64,000 bases of DNA from Mesorhabditis belari (taxonomy: Eukaryota > Nematoda > Chromadorea > Rhabditida > Rhabditidae): positions 1 to 64,000 of the forward strand of contig CAUEEP010000601.1 of the NCBI GenBank assembly GCA_958450365.1, written 5' to 3'. This document shows, piece by piece, positions 1 to 10,780 of the stretch. The translations under genes were made by a program, and so were the position numbers. The notes under the pieces were generated by a model. It was given only the letters and a program-made list of their open reading frames with translations. It was not told the DNA's origin and did not search any database. Positions within the stretch are counted from its first letter, which is position 1. The number at the start of each line of letters is the position of its first letter.

Positions 1-70
1 TTTCTGGTTATGCAATCTTCTTGCCAAAAGCCAGTCAATTGATAGTTCTGTTCTCCTTATTCACCAATAA

Positions 71-119
71 ATTCCGTGGTAATCTATGTACGGTTACAAT
101 AAATAGATTACCACGGAAT
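71..119. repeat. short perfect inverted repeat (hairpin)
   Basis: Two 17-nt arms (71-87 and 103-119, ATTCCGTGGTAATCTAT and its complement) are perfect inverses around a 15-nt loop. No coding sequence overlaps it. It may be the core of a small fold-back element or a stable hairpin in RNA; the sequence alone does not decide. Confidence 0.6.
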
Positions 120-275
120 GAATTATGTGGCTCATAAATTGTAATTGCTTTATTATGCTTACTTGCTTACATTTTATTATGCTTGAAATGAAATTCAAAA
201 ATTTATCATGCGATTTGTAATACCCGTAAGAATAAAGCACAAGCCGAATTGTTGCCGAAAGCACAAATTGTTAGT

Positions 276-912
276 TCATCGTCGATACAATTCTCGCAGC
301 GAATGTTCAACTTGGGAGAAATCTGAAAGAAACTTTAATATAACTAAATAAAGAACATGGATTTTTATTTTAATAGAGTTTTAAGAAATTCTCTAGTCAC
401 AATTATTTACCACCAAAATTAACAAATCAAATAAAACCAAACCTTTCATTTCTTCCAGCGGCTCAACCATTTCGAGTTCTTTTTGCGCGTTTTCCGGATC
501 CGAATTATGGGCAACATTTCTGACGTCCGAAATAGAAAAACGCTGTCGTAGAGTTAAATCTAAATTTTGGAATTCAATGAAATAAATTTAAATTTCTTTA
601 ATAGATTTATGAAACCAAAAATTGTCAACAAACCTTTTTCATGAGCCAACGGGAAGAGTTTACTCGATCCAAGGACAGCTCTCGCATCGCCGATCACTTT
701 TAGAGCCACAACCGGTCCACTAAAATAAAAACAAAATAAAGCTATAAAAAGAAATTGGTTATTGGGTACCTTGAAATGTGTCTAACCAATCGGCCATAGT
801 AGAAGCGTCCTCGGTGCATTTGGTAGAGGTTCTCGGCCTGGGATCGATCCAAACGAAGCGGTCGAATCGAGAGAATCCGCAGTCCCGACGAGAGCAATTC
901 ATCGAACACAAT
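276..912 (-). CDS. nucleoside diphosphate kinase, NME6-like (3' exons)
   Basis: Four exons read in one frame on the minus strand: 912-771, 719-635, 559-560 region down to about 448, and 322-276, with GT..AG introns and a TGA at 276-278. NDP kinases transfer a gamma-phosphate between nucleotides through a phosphohistidine. Recognisable family pieces are an amphipathic helix (IVFDELLSSGLRI), the YxxHxGRFYYGRLVxHISSGPVVAL block, and SISDVRNVAHNSD near the C-terminus, where RNxxHGSD holds the catalytic His. The GRFYYxRLV block and divergent C-terminus fit NME6 better than NME1/2. The protein ends with a basic tail (SLRELYRR). The first beta strand with the usual ALIKPD is not found; a short exon-like piece at 1215-1155 with an upstream TTTTCCAG does not join in frame. 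The gene is therefore 5'-incomplete, or its first exon is unrecognised. Confident about the family, less about the subtype. Confidence 0.72.
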
Positions 913-2229
913 CTGAATAGATAAAAATTAGAAACAGAATTTGATATCCGTTTAAAAGTTGCATCAATTAATTTGGTAGAAGCTTTACAAAAAACTCTAA
1001 TCTCTAATCTCTAATCTCTCCTCTACTCTACTCTACTCTACTCTACTCTAATCGCTTCGAAACTTTATTAAATATCCGCAGTACCAGCGTTAATTTATAG
1101 CTTTTTTTTAAAAATAACCCACTTATTAAAGAGTATAAACAAAATAAGCAAACCCTGAGCAGAAAAGGATGGAGGCGACATCCGGCCCGAGGAGGAGCAG
1201 TGATGGGCGGAGGACATCTGGAAAATAAAACAAGTGTGTGAAGCCCGTTGGATTTAATTCTAAGAACGGCCAGAAATAATTTTTGAAGATGCGAAACAAA
1301 TTAACCTATAGTAGGACGGCTGTAATAGCGCCTGCCCCCCCCGGAGCGTCACGGCGCTTCAGTTTGCTCACAAACCACCTGCTTTTATCTCGGCGCCTAG
1401 AACATTTGGCACAAAGCGCTTAGGTATCAGATAACGTAAAGGGGATGGGTGATTTTTAGCGAGGGCGCCACAACACATATTTGCTGGCGGTAACCAGTGC
1501 TTAAAGGCAAAATGGTTGAAGTGGCAAAAAAGGTCGATTTTCATCCCGTACCAATCTGTTTTGTTCTAAGCGCACAGTTTGTTGCTAAAAATATGTGTCC
1601 CGCTTAAAAGTCTGGCCGTTCTCTTTACCATACTAATTTTGATACCTGGAGAGCCCACGACAATGCCTCACCCGAGATTTCCGGGGGCCACCCCGCTCCT
1701 ATTAGAGGCTACTCTCCAGCTTTCCCGTCAAGATAGCCACAAGTCTCAAGTAGAGAGTTGAAGTAAATGGGCGAGGGAGAAGTCGTTTTGCGCTATTGGA
1801 AAAGAGTTCGTAAAATGCAAACGTGGGTAGCGCTGGAATACCAATTTCCAAATAACTCCGTACAAACTTCCACAAAATTGTCGTTTTAGTTTGATTTTAC
1901 ATGCTAAGTACCAACTTTAGAAATTTCTTAGACTTATTTAAAGGGCAAATAAAGTGAAGTTTATTGTTTAGGAAGCTTCCCCACCGTAACCTGTTTCAAC
2001 TTTGTAGTTTACAATTAATGAGGGGAGCAGAAGACGGGGAATTAACTTGCCCTCAGCCGATCGAGAGTTCTCTTTTTACAATCTGGCACTTTCCCCACAG
2101 CGCCGCGGGGTTTCCCCACTGCCCGTGCCTAGCCCGTGATGCGCGATCGGGAAGTGACCTGCCATCGTGTTTTTTTAGAAGGGCCGGAAACCCCGTGACA
2201 CGCATGAGGGCCGCCTCCTGTTAATCAGT
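913..2229. other. no recognised gene; CT microsatellite and GC-richer block
   Basis: Holds a short CTCTA microsatellite (about 1008-1048) and a GC-richer stretch from about 1320 to 2220 with C-tracts. Two ORFs of 60 and 86 codons (1579-1761, 1964-2224) have no recognisable motif, no splice context and low-complexity composition, so I do not call them genes. Confidence 0.5.
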
Positions 2230-2239
2230 CTAAATAAGG

Positions 2240-2480
2240 TGCAGGGGAGGGAAATCCCACGTTATAGAGAGGAAAAGTACCCAATTCATTGAGACTTTGA
2301 CCGGCCTAAATAACAAGGAGTAGTGATGATTTAAGATCAACCTCCAATTCGTCAGATTTCCGCGTAAATATTGATTGAATTTGTGCCGAAGACGATCACC
2401 ATTCCCCATGAAAACGTAGTAGAACAAATTGATATCAAGAAAAGTTGTCATCCCCAAACCAAGATCTTCCTGATCCATAA
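2240..2480 (-). pseudogene. ALG7/DPAGT1 exon fragment, frameshifted
   Basis: Minus-strand reading gives TTFLDINLFYYVFMG, the start of the conserved exon of dolichyl-phosphate GlcNAc-1-phosphotransferase that in better copies (35923-36030) continues MVIVFCTNSI. Here one extra G after FMG shifts the frame, and the rest of the exon survives only at DNA level. The sequence just beyond (2530-2620) matches, in inverse orientation, the DNA downstream of the copy ending near 14476. This is a dead shard of the ALG7 duplication series. Confidence 0.7.
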
Positions 2481-2829
2481 AACATTAAGAAACTTTACCT
2501 GAAATCCGTAAGGAGCAGTCTTCTGCACAGGAAGTCGTCATCAGAGCTGACGATTGCTTTGTTCAATCGAGAGAGGTGAGACATGACTATTCCCTTCAGA
2601 GCGTCACCTTATTGAAGTTCGGGGACCAACAAAGTTGGCGACTGCATGGTAACAAAAAGGAAATGGGTCGACTATTAGTGGCGCAACATTCGATCGGATC
2701 TTTGAGGTGGTATAACTAAATAAATGGTCTTAAATGTCAAAATGGAAGTCACCATTACCAAACTTGTAAAGTTATAACAGGAGATTTGGATGTGTATGTG
2801 CAAAGCGAAACAAACAGTTACAAGTTATC

Positions 2830-3260
2830 AAAAGAAAACACAAACTCCATAAGCACGAATGGCGCTCGGTATCATTCTCTTTGGCGATCCAGTAGTCATC
2901 AAGATCAGCAGCGCCGTGTTCGTTTCGTTGCGGGCGACACTTTCAACGACGAGCTGGATCGATCCCAATCAGCTTGCAGGTTCTTCCATCGTAGTGATAA
3001 GTCGATGCGTAGCTTGAGTAGTCTTTGGATCAGGAGAGCGGTAGTGTCGCGAGGCATAAGCAAGCGGCTACCCCTTTTGCCCTAACAGAACTTCAAGGTT
3101 AGATAAACTCAAATGTGACAAACCAAATCCAGTCCACCACTTCCGAATATCATTTCAGCAACACTTGGATCTTTTGTTTCCATGGGAGAAAGCGGCTAGC
3201 CATTCATTTTTGTGGCCCGATTCATTAGTCACCTAGGTAATTAAAGTCAGCCATACAATC
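2830..3260 (-). pseudogene. ART-family 3'-half gene copy, broken
   Basis: Minus-strand similarity to the last three exons of the ART genes. The [10 protein letters not shown] and AYGICV stretches are recoverable around 2850-2910 and GIDPxRR around 2950, but small indels break every frame. It lies immediately 3' of the full-length pseudogene at 3453-4653. The same arrangement (full gene followed by 3'-half) occurs at 10385, 27619 and 34780, so the pair was duplicated as one unit. Confidence 0.65.
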
Positions 3261-3452
3261 TTGGATCTTTTCATTTGGTTTCCATTCGAAGCTTAACCAC
3301 TACAAGTAGCGCCTTTTGTCTCGTATATATACTTTATCCATCAAATAGTGATCAATGAAGCCGACTTTGGGAGAATAATTGAAGGAGGTTAGAAGCTTTG
3401 CAAAATACCGAAGTGCAAAAATTGCACAATCTCACAGATCAAAAGAGTTTCT

Positions 3453-4653
3453 ACCTAACTCGGGAAGGACCCTAGATTCCATATGGACGATGGCGTCATT
3501 TTTCTTGCGTATAATCCGTAATCATCAAGGCCAGCAAGACCGTGTTTGAGACTTAGGGCTGACAATTTCACGTTGGAAATGGATCGACACGAGCCTGAAG
3601 CAAAATTAATATTTCCAACAAATCAGTTCACTTATTGACTATATTAAAGTCAGTAACAAATCCCACCTGCACCAATCAGCTTGTAGTTTTTCCATTTGTG
3701 TTCGTAAGGAGATGCACTAATAAGCGCAGTCTTTGGATCAGGAGTGCAGTAAATGCCCTATCCAAAAGTAAAGCGATTTCCTTTCCCCCTAGAAGATATT
3801 TTGTAAAAATGGATCCACGATTACCCACTAATTATTCAAAAGCCAAAATAACAAACCAAATCGAGTCCACCACTACCCGTTTCCAATTTCAGCAGCACGC
3901 CTTGGATCCGTTGTTCCATGATAAGCAACTGGCCATTCTCGCCATCAATAGAGCCCGTTCGCACTTTGGCTTAAACCTGTGTTAACAAAAATAATACAAG
4001 GAAAATTACCGCCCCAGCGTATCCGGGCCAGGTATTGTCCCATTTTTGTCGGACTCGAGAGCATAACGCATTGACCCAGAGTGGGGCGAAGTAGCTTAGT
4101 AGGCTCCACCCCGAAGGGCATGTTTGCTGATCCCAATCAAAATCTTCGTGAAGTCGTAATGAAACTTTTTCGGCAAGGAAATTCCGAAGTTGCATTTTGT
4201 AAGCGCTGCATCTTCCTTCTCGACGTGTCGGAATCAAGCGACAAGAACAGCATCATGACAGCAAGCTTTTGTATCTTAAGGATTAAAAGTAAACACTTTG
4301 CTAGAAAATTGGCTGTAGAAACAAGCTGGGTATTTAAGCAGCCCCTTACTCAGACGTTTTAACTTTCGAATTGTTGTTTTATCAAAAAAAAGTTTGTGTA
4401 ATTGAAAAACTGACCTTACCCTTTTCAACCGTTTTCTGGATCGTATTCACATTGAAAAAGAGGTCGCGTGGTTTGACAACCTTTTCAGAATCCCCGTCGT
4501 GATCTGAACCGAAACCGAGATCTGAATCGAAAGTCCCATTGTTGAGGAAGAGACATGTGCCAGTTAATACCAACAGGGAGAGCTTTATCTAAACAAAGAA
4601 ATTTAGTCAACAAAACATGAAATAAATCCACCATTGATAAGAAGGGACGACAT
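3453..4653 (-). pseudogene. ART-family gene, decayed full-length copy
   Basis: Same six-exon layout as the intact gene at 28191-29360. The start ATG is at 4653, exon 2 has the FDSDLGFGSD acidic repeat and the PRDLFFNVNTIQKTVEKG block, and exon 3 opens after a CTTAAG acceptor. A one-base insertion near 4555 shifts exon 2, and exon 3 carries many single-base insertions (4000-4260). The AYHGT exon has further indels near 3900-3960. The upstream trans-splice-like acceptor CTTTCAG is still present at about 4690. It is clearly non-functional as a protein gene. It forms the left partner of a head-to-head pair with the intact gene at 8980-10178. Confidence 0.8.
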
Positions 4654-4689
4654 ATTGAAACCAGTCACCGATTCCGAGAAGGTAGATCA

Positions 4690-5880
4690 CTGAAAGAAAA
4701 TCAGTTGAGATTTCTGTTCGATAGCATTCAAAGCATAAAAAGAAGTCTGCTAACAATTCAAAGGGTCCATCAAGAATTTGGAATATAATTGTTCAAATAC
4801 CTTTTCCACACCACCTAAAAACTTTCTCAAAGCGCTTATTTGGATTGCCACCTCCGTAAATTCCAATTAGTTAAAGATTAAATCGAACAATCATTAAACT
4901 ATGAAACAACTATGAAACAATTGGATATGCTTCTCGATTTCGGAAGTGGAAGCTAACGAACAAGAAACAAATTATAGCGGAGCTGTAGTAGGACACAAAC
5001 CGAGAAACGAATCTTAAAAATACGATGCAAACGTCATCTAGGAGCTATTCATAACGTGCCAGCGTTGACATCGTAGTGTTGATAAGCAATCCGCGCGAAT
5101 TTCTCCAGGATGGGACAAGGGAGTCGCTACTTTTGCGCCAAATTTGTTGCGCAACTAGGTCCTTTAGCGCAACTCGCCACAACTGTCTTCTAAGCCAATC
5201 TTTATGATTTTTGGTTGGTGTCATTTCGTTACGCTTATTGAGATCTACAAAATGACACCAAAATCATAAAGATTGGCCCTAGAAGCGAGTTATGGCGAGT
5301 GGCGCAAAGTAGCCACCCCGTGAAATTGTCTATGGCAAGCTAAAAACGCTAGTGCAACACATAAATTTGAAAACATTGCTTCGGTATTTGGAGAATGAAA
5401 TGACAAATGATTCGGACGAAAATTTCCTGTACAACTCAAAATATTCAATTGAACAATTGCTTCCCGATAAAAATTTGACCGGATTTATACTTGCAACTTC
5501 AACTGAATATTCGAAAAAGCTGTCTATTTAAAGAAGCCACGTTTTGGAAAACTTTCAAATTTCTTTTGTTGTAGTTTCACTGTGCAATGTGTCAGTTTCT
5601 AACTGTTAAAACCTTTTCAAATCTTTATTTTCTTTGAAATGTCGTCTTGGGTCGTCAAACGTCGAGCAAAAAAGAACTAGAAAAATTGAAGGTGAACCTA
5701 CTTATCCAAAAGGACTAGCAGAATTCAAGAGCATATGAAAAACTTACCTGGTGATTCACAGTGAAAGTGTTAGAATTTTTCGGCCATTCAGCGGTCTAAA
5801 AATGGTCTCTCAAAACATTTTTTTGAGGTCAAAAACCCTTTTTCTGGCATAATTTAACCTATTGATTACATTTCCGATTA
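4690..5880 (-). repeat. ART-upstream module, copy 1 (about 1.1 kb)
   Basis: Non-coding block found upstream of every non-ubiquitin ART gene and oriented with it. Landmarks are GAGAAAGTTTTTAG near the gene, CCAGCGTTGACATCG in the middle, and CATTCAGCGGTCTAAAAATG at the far end. The other copies are at about 6775-7520, 7845-8960, 29400-30520 and 32215-33350, with a partial at 37917-38400. No ORF is conserved among copies, so it is more likely shared promoter/flank than a gene, though a degenerate transposon cannot be excluded. Confidence 0.75.
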
Positions 5881-6125
5881 AATTAGAGCAAAATAAAAGC
5901 AAAATGCTCGCCCACTCCGACACTGCCAAATTCCAAAAAAAACTTGATTCCTTCTTTGGAATTAATTAAAAAAAATTGTATTTGAAATTCACTAAAAACA
6001 GCAGCGGCTCTAGGCAGTGTCGGAGTGGGCGAGTATAAAGCAACTCAACGCAAAAAGAAAAAGTCCCCAAGTAAATCTTATTGATATATTTATTTAAAGG
6101 AGACTTCAAGCTTTTAAATAATGTA
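5880..6125. other. inter-module spacer with short inverted repeat
   Basis: AT-rich DNA. A GC-rich word (CTCGCCCACTCCGACACTGCC, 5909-5929, 21 nt including its ends) recurs inverted near 6015-6036, making an arm pair around an A/T-rich centre. No gene is seen. Confidence 0.4.
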
Positions 6126-6645
6126 TTGGGTTGGGGAGAATGAGTCGGCGCCGAAAATCAAAAAAATGTCTAAAACTTCTATTCGACTTCGTCAAATAAT
6201 ATGCGTTTGATATGAGTAGAATGGTTAACTAATTCTCTACAAAATGACATTTAAAAGAAAATTCAAACAGCGCCTCCGCTCAAGAAAAAGCCATTTTTTC
6301 ACAAAAACTACAAACTGTGATCTAGAAAAAACCATTGGTGGGATCTTCCTGCAAATTTGGGAACTTAAGTAATTGAATGTGCTCTATCTTTTTTATATAA
6401 ACACCAAAGAAGGTTTATGTGAAAGAAACTGTTCAAATGATGAGTCGGACTCTTTGCCATTTTAACCAGCTGCGTTTCGAAGTTCATAAACTCCACGAAA
6501 GAAAAGCTTTGTGGAATCTCTCAAAAGTGATTTTGTAGAGAAATAGTGGATCCTTTTGATGAAACCAAACGTATGTTTAAAGAAGGCTTTATGTGTGCAA
6601 AAAGTCCCTTTAAAGTTTGGCGCCGACTCATTCTCCCCAACCCAA
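6126..6645. mobile_element. mariner-type MITE, 520 bp, TA target duplication
   Basis: Ends are inverted repeats of about 28 bp, starting TTGGGTTGGGGAGAATGAG on the left and ending in its complement on the right. TA flanks it on both sides (6124-6125 and 6646-6647). The outermost TTGGGTTG is shared with the mariner element at 62232-63411, which suggests related transposase recognition. The interior has only a 66-codon ORF with no transposase motif, so the element is non-autonomous. Confidence 0.85.
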
Positions 6646-6684
6646 TATAAGAATTGGTACATTACGAGTGACAGAGTCTCAAAA

Positions 6685-6775
6685 TATGGACATGAACAAT
6701 GTGGATGATCTTTGTGTGCGTGGCTGCAGTCTCAATATTCAATCATCAAATGTGGCGGCGGAATATAATTTTACA
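6685..6775 (+). pseudogene. fragment of small hydrophobic-leader gene, exon 1
   Basis: Reads MWMIFVCVAAVS, matching the leader MWTIFVCVAAIS of the copy at 35254-35361 and MWMIFVCVAAIS at 26094. After about 30 codons it runs into the ART-upstream module at about 6775, so only the first exon is left. A rearrangement junction, not a working gene. Confidence 0.6.
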
Positions 6776-7520
6776 ACTACTTATCTCACGCCAACTAAAA
6801 ACTTTCTCAAACACTTATTTAGATTGCCACCTCCGTAAATTCTAATTACTTAAAGATTAATCGAACAATCATTAAACCATGAAACAACTGATATTAGATA
6901 CGCTCCTCGATTTCGAGAAGTGGAGCTAACGAACAAGAAACAAATTACGCGAGCTTTAGTAGGACACAAATCAAGAAACGAATGTTAAAAAAAAACGATT
7001 CAAACGTCATCTAGGAGCTATTCAAAACGTGCCAGCGTTGACATCGTAGTGTTGCTAAGCAATCCGCGCGAATTTCTCTAGAATGACATAAGGAGCAAGT
7101 CAACTTCCACAACCGGCGGTGGTCTTGGTTTTTACAAGGTTTCCTGCAATTTATAGGCTTATCACTGTCCAAAGTGCGCTAGAACTATCTTAAAAGCCAA
7201 GATTAACCCACTTAGAAGAAAGTTATGGCGAGTTGCGCCAAAAATTTGGCGCAAAGTAGCTACCCCGTGAAATTGCCTATGGCAAGCTAAAAACGCTAGT
7301 GCAAAATATAAATTTGAAAACATTGCTGATTTCGGAATTTGGAGAATGAAATGACAAATGATTCCCCTTCCGACGAAAATTTCCTGTACAACTCAAAATA
7401 TTCAATTGAACAATTGCTTCCCGATAAAAAGTTGACCAAATTTATACTTGCAAAATCAACTGAATATTCGAAAAAGCTGTCTATTTAAAAAAAGCCACGT
7501 TTTGGAAAACTTTCAAATTT
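6775..7520 (-). repeat. ART-upstream module, copy 2 (partial)
   Basis: Same sequence and orientation as copy 1, truncated, and not attached to any ART gene. It is joined on the left to the small-gene fragment and on the right to the conserved ORF segment at 7560-7841. Confidence 0.7.
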
Positions 7521-7628
7521 CAAATTTCATCGGGCTCCATATAGTTCCATATGGTGAAGTACACTATAAAACACGACTATTTGCCAACAGAAAGCAAAAA
7601 AATAGGTAGATGATCAAGGCATTATTGC

Positions 7629-7841
7629 TTGTGTAATAAATGCGTTTTTAGATTCGAATTGCGCACGAAAATGTTAAATGTCAAGCATAGATGGGTGCCC
7701 CGTCAAAGAAGTTGTACGGCAGACAATAACAAGCAGTCCACCCGACGTAACGCGACTGCCCAATGTTTCCGGTGTGCGAAAAATGGTGAGGGGGCAGCGA
7801 GCAATGCCCGCCTCAAAAATGTAGCCAAGTCCGATCGATGA
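7629..7841 (+). other. 70-codon ORF preserved in two copies, function unknown
   Basis: The ORF is repeated almost unchanged at 30522-30734 on the opposite strand (70 codons in both). The protein is basic with a CxxC pair (CNKCVFRF) and a second CFRCAKNGEG. The two copies differ at only a few residues. It could be a remnant of a longer zinc-knuckle protein. Persistence may just reflect recent duplication of the surrounding segment. No family recognised. Confidence 0.3.
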
Positions 7842-7844
7842 TTA

Positions 7845-8960
7845 AATTATGCCAGAAGAAGTGTTTTTGACTTCAAAAAATGTTTTCAGAGACCATTTTT
7901 AGACCGCTGAATGGCCGGAAAATTCTAACACTTTCACCGTGAATCACCAGCTAAGTTTTTCATATGCTCTTCAATTCTGCTAGTCCTTTTTGGATAAGTA
8001 GGTTCACCTTCAATTTTTCTAGTTTTTTTTTGTTCGACGTTTGACGAGCCAAGACGACATTTCAAAGAAAATAAAGATTTGAAAAGGTTTTAACAGTTAG
8101 AAACTGGCACATTGCACAGTGAAAACCAAAACAAAAAAAATTTGAAAATTTTCCAAAACGTGGCTTTTTTAAATAGACAGCTTTTTCGAATATTCAGTTG
8201 ATTTTGCAAGTATAAATCCGGTCAAATTTTTATTGGGAAGTAATTGTTCAATTGAATATTTTGAGTTGTACAGGAAATTTTCGTCGGAAGGGAATCATTT
8301 GTCATTTCATTCTCCAAATTCCGAAAGCAGGAATGTTTTCAAATTTAAGTGTTGCATTAGCATTTTTGGCTAGCCTTAGACAATTTCATTGAAGCTTTCC
8401 ATATAAAGTTCGACGGGCTATGGCTTTTAAGATAGTTCTAGCGCACTTTGGACAGTGATAAGCCTATAAATTGCAGGAAACCTTGTAAAAACCAAGACCA
8501 CCGCCGGTTGTGGAAGTTGACTTGCCCCTTGTGTCATTCTAGAGAAATTCGCGCGGATTCCTTAGCAACACTACGATGTCAACGCTGGCACGTTATGAAT
8601 AGCTCCTAGATGACGTTTGAATCGTATTTTTTAACATTCGTTTCTTGATTTGTGTCCTACTACAGCTCGCATAATTTGTTTCTTATTCGTTAGCTCCACT
8701 TCTCGAAATCAAGGAGCGTATCCAATATCAGTTGTTTCATGGTTTAATGATTGTTCGATTAATCTTTAAATAATTGGAATTTACGGAGGTGGCAATCCAA
8801 ATAAGTGTTTGAGAAAGTTTTTAGTTGGTGTTAGATAAGTAGTTGTAAAATTATATTCTTAATATATCCTTTGAATTATTGGTAGACTTGCTTTTTATGC
8901 TTTGAAAGCTATCGAACAGAAATTTCAACTAATTTTCTTTCAGTGATCTACCTTCTCGGA
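7845..8960 (+). repeat. ART-upstream module, copy 3
   Basis: Inverse of copy 1. It leads into the start of the intact ART gene at 8980 with ATTTTCTTTCAG about 38 nt before the ATG, a likely spliced-leader acceptor. Copies 1 and 3 form the arms of a large inverted repeat whose centre (about 5880-7845) holds the MITE and other fragments. Confidence 0.75.
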
Positions 8961-8979
8961 ATCGGTGACTGGTTTCAAT

Positions 8980-10178
8980 ATGGCGTCCCTTTCTATCGAT
9001 GGTAAACTTATTTCATGTTTTGTTATTGACTAAATTTCTTTGTTTAGACCAAGCTCTCCTTGCTGGCATCAACTGTCACATGCGTCACCTCATCAATGGG
9101 ACTTTCGTTTCAGACCTCGGTTCCGATCCGGCTTTGTATTCGTGTTCGGGTTCTGATTCCGATTCAGAATCTGAAAAGGCTGTCGAACCACGCGACCTGT
9201 TGTTCAATGTGAATACGATCCAGAAAACGGTTGAAAAGGGTAAGGTCAATTTTTCAAGTACACAACCTTTTTTTGATAAAAACAATTCGAAGTCTAAAAC
9301 GTCTGAGTTAGGGCTGTTTAAATACCCAGTTTGTTTGTACAGTCAATGTTCTGGCAGTGTTTACTTTTTTATCCTTAAGATGTGAAAGTTCGCTTTCGTG
9401 GTGCTGCTCGTCGTTTGATGCCGGGACGTCGGCAAGGAAGATGCATCGCTTACAAAATGCACCCAGGATTCTTCGCCGAAAAGTTCAATCGCGATTTCAC
9501 GAAGATTTTGACCGATGAGCAACCATTCTCTCGTGGTGGAGCTCATTACATTCGCCCACTTGGGTCAATGCGTTATGCGCTCGATGTTCTTAACAAATAT
9601 GGGGACAATGCCTGGCTCGGAGACTTCGGAGGAGAGCGGTAATTTTCTTTCCTATTTTATTTTGTTAACGGGTGGTTTAGCCCGATTGAGAACGGCTCTG
9701 TTGATTATGAATGGCCAGTTGCTTACCATGGAACGACGGATCCACGTGCTGCATCAATTATTACTACTGGTGGACTTGATATGGTTTGTTATTTTGGGTT
9801 TTAAATAGATAGTGGATCCTTTTTTACAAAATATTCTTCTAGGGGAAAGGAACGCGCTTTGCTTTTGGTTATGGTATCTACTGCACACCAGACCCAAAGA
9901 CTGCACTCGCTTATGCATCTCCTTACAAACACAATGGAAAATGGTACAAATTGATCCTTCAGGTGAGATTTGTATACTGTGACTTTAATAGTCAATAAGT
10001 AACTGATTTGTTGGAAATATTCATTTTGTCTCAGGCTCGTGTCGATCCATCTCAGCGTGAAATTGTGCCCAAGTCTGAACACCGTGTTCCTGGCCTTGGC
10101 GATTACTGGATTGCCAAGAAAAATGATGCCATTCGTCCATATGGAATCTGTGTCTTTCCGTGTGAAGCTCCTTATTGA
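8980..10178 (+). CDS. putative PARP-like ADP-ribosyltransferase family protein (279 aa)
   Basis: Six exons: 8980-9001, 9048-9239, 9380-9638, 9681-9783, 9843-9962, 10035-10178. All have GT..AG introns, and the total is 840 nt without interruption. The N-terminal third has an acidic Ser-Asp stretch (GSDSDSESE), then a conserved VEPRDLLFNVNTIQK block and a Gly/Arg-rich linker. The middle (GRCIAYKMHPGFFAEKF ... [13 protein letters not shown]) is well conserved in every copy. The C-terminal third has AYHGTTDP, then [16 protein letters not shown], then GDYWIAKKND and [15 protein letters not shown] and a beta strand with D/E-Y-x-I match the order of the PARP His-Tyr-Glu core, so NAD+ ADP-ribosyl transfer is a reasonable inference, not proven. 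The likely catalytic acid position is D rather than E. Start chosen at the ATG 38 nt after CTTTCAG. Confidence 0.75.
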
Positions 10179-10384
10179 CATTGCACAATTTTTGCATACA
10201 TTGTTATTTTGCAAGCTTAACTTTCAATTATTCTCCTGTGTCATTCATTGTTTGAAACTTTATTTGATGGATAAAGTATATTATTATACAGAAGACGCTA
10301 ATTGTAGTGGTTAAGCTGAATGGAAATCCAGGAAAAGATCCAAGATTTATATTGATTTTAATTACCTAAGTGACCAGAATTCCG

Positions 10385-10747
10385 CCCCAAATGAATATCT
10401 AGCCGCTTACCATGGAACAACAGATCCACGTGCTTCTGAAATTGTTCGAAGTGGTGGACTTGATTTGGTTTGTCACATTTCAGTTTATCTAACTTGAATT
10501 TCCTTGAGGCAAAAGGGGTACGCTTTGCTTATGCTTACGGCATCTACTACTGTCCTGATCCAATGACTACTCTTGCTTACGCATCGACTTATCACTAGGA
10601 TGGAGGAACCTACAAGTTGGTGGGGATCGATCCTGGTCGGCTGAAATTATGCCCAAGTCGAAACACGGCGGTGCCGATCTTGATGACTATTGGATCGCCA
10701 AAGAGAATGATGCCATTGGTGCTTATGGAATTTGTGTTTTCTTTTGA
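10385..10747 (+). pseudogene. ART-family 3'-half copy with in-frame stop and indels
   Basis: Begins in the [10 protein letters not shown] exon ([23 protein letters not shown]), followed by a GT..AG intron and an exon with AYAYGIYYCPDPMT. An in-frame TAG replaces Tyr after STYH, and the next segment is shifted relative to the family, so [10 protein letters not shown] is present only in another frame. It lies 200 nt 3' of the intact gene, as the 3'-halves do at 2830, 27619 and 34780. The intron between the last two exons is absent here and in the copy at 27619, marking the 3'-halves as their own sub-lineage. Confidence 0.75.
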
Positions 10748-10780
10748 TAACTTGTAACTGTTTTTTTCGCTTCGCACATA

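Noticed and set aside
1579..2224. ORFs of 60 and 86 codons in the GC-richer block
   Set aside because: No motif, no splice signals, no paralog; likely chance ORFs.
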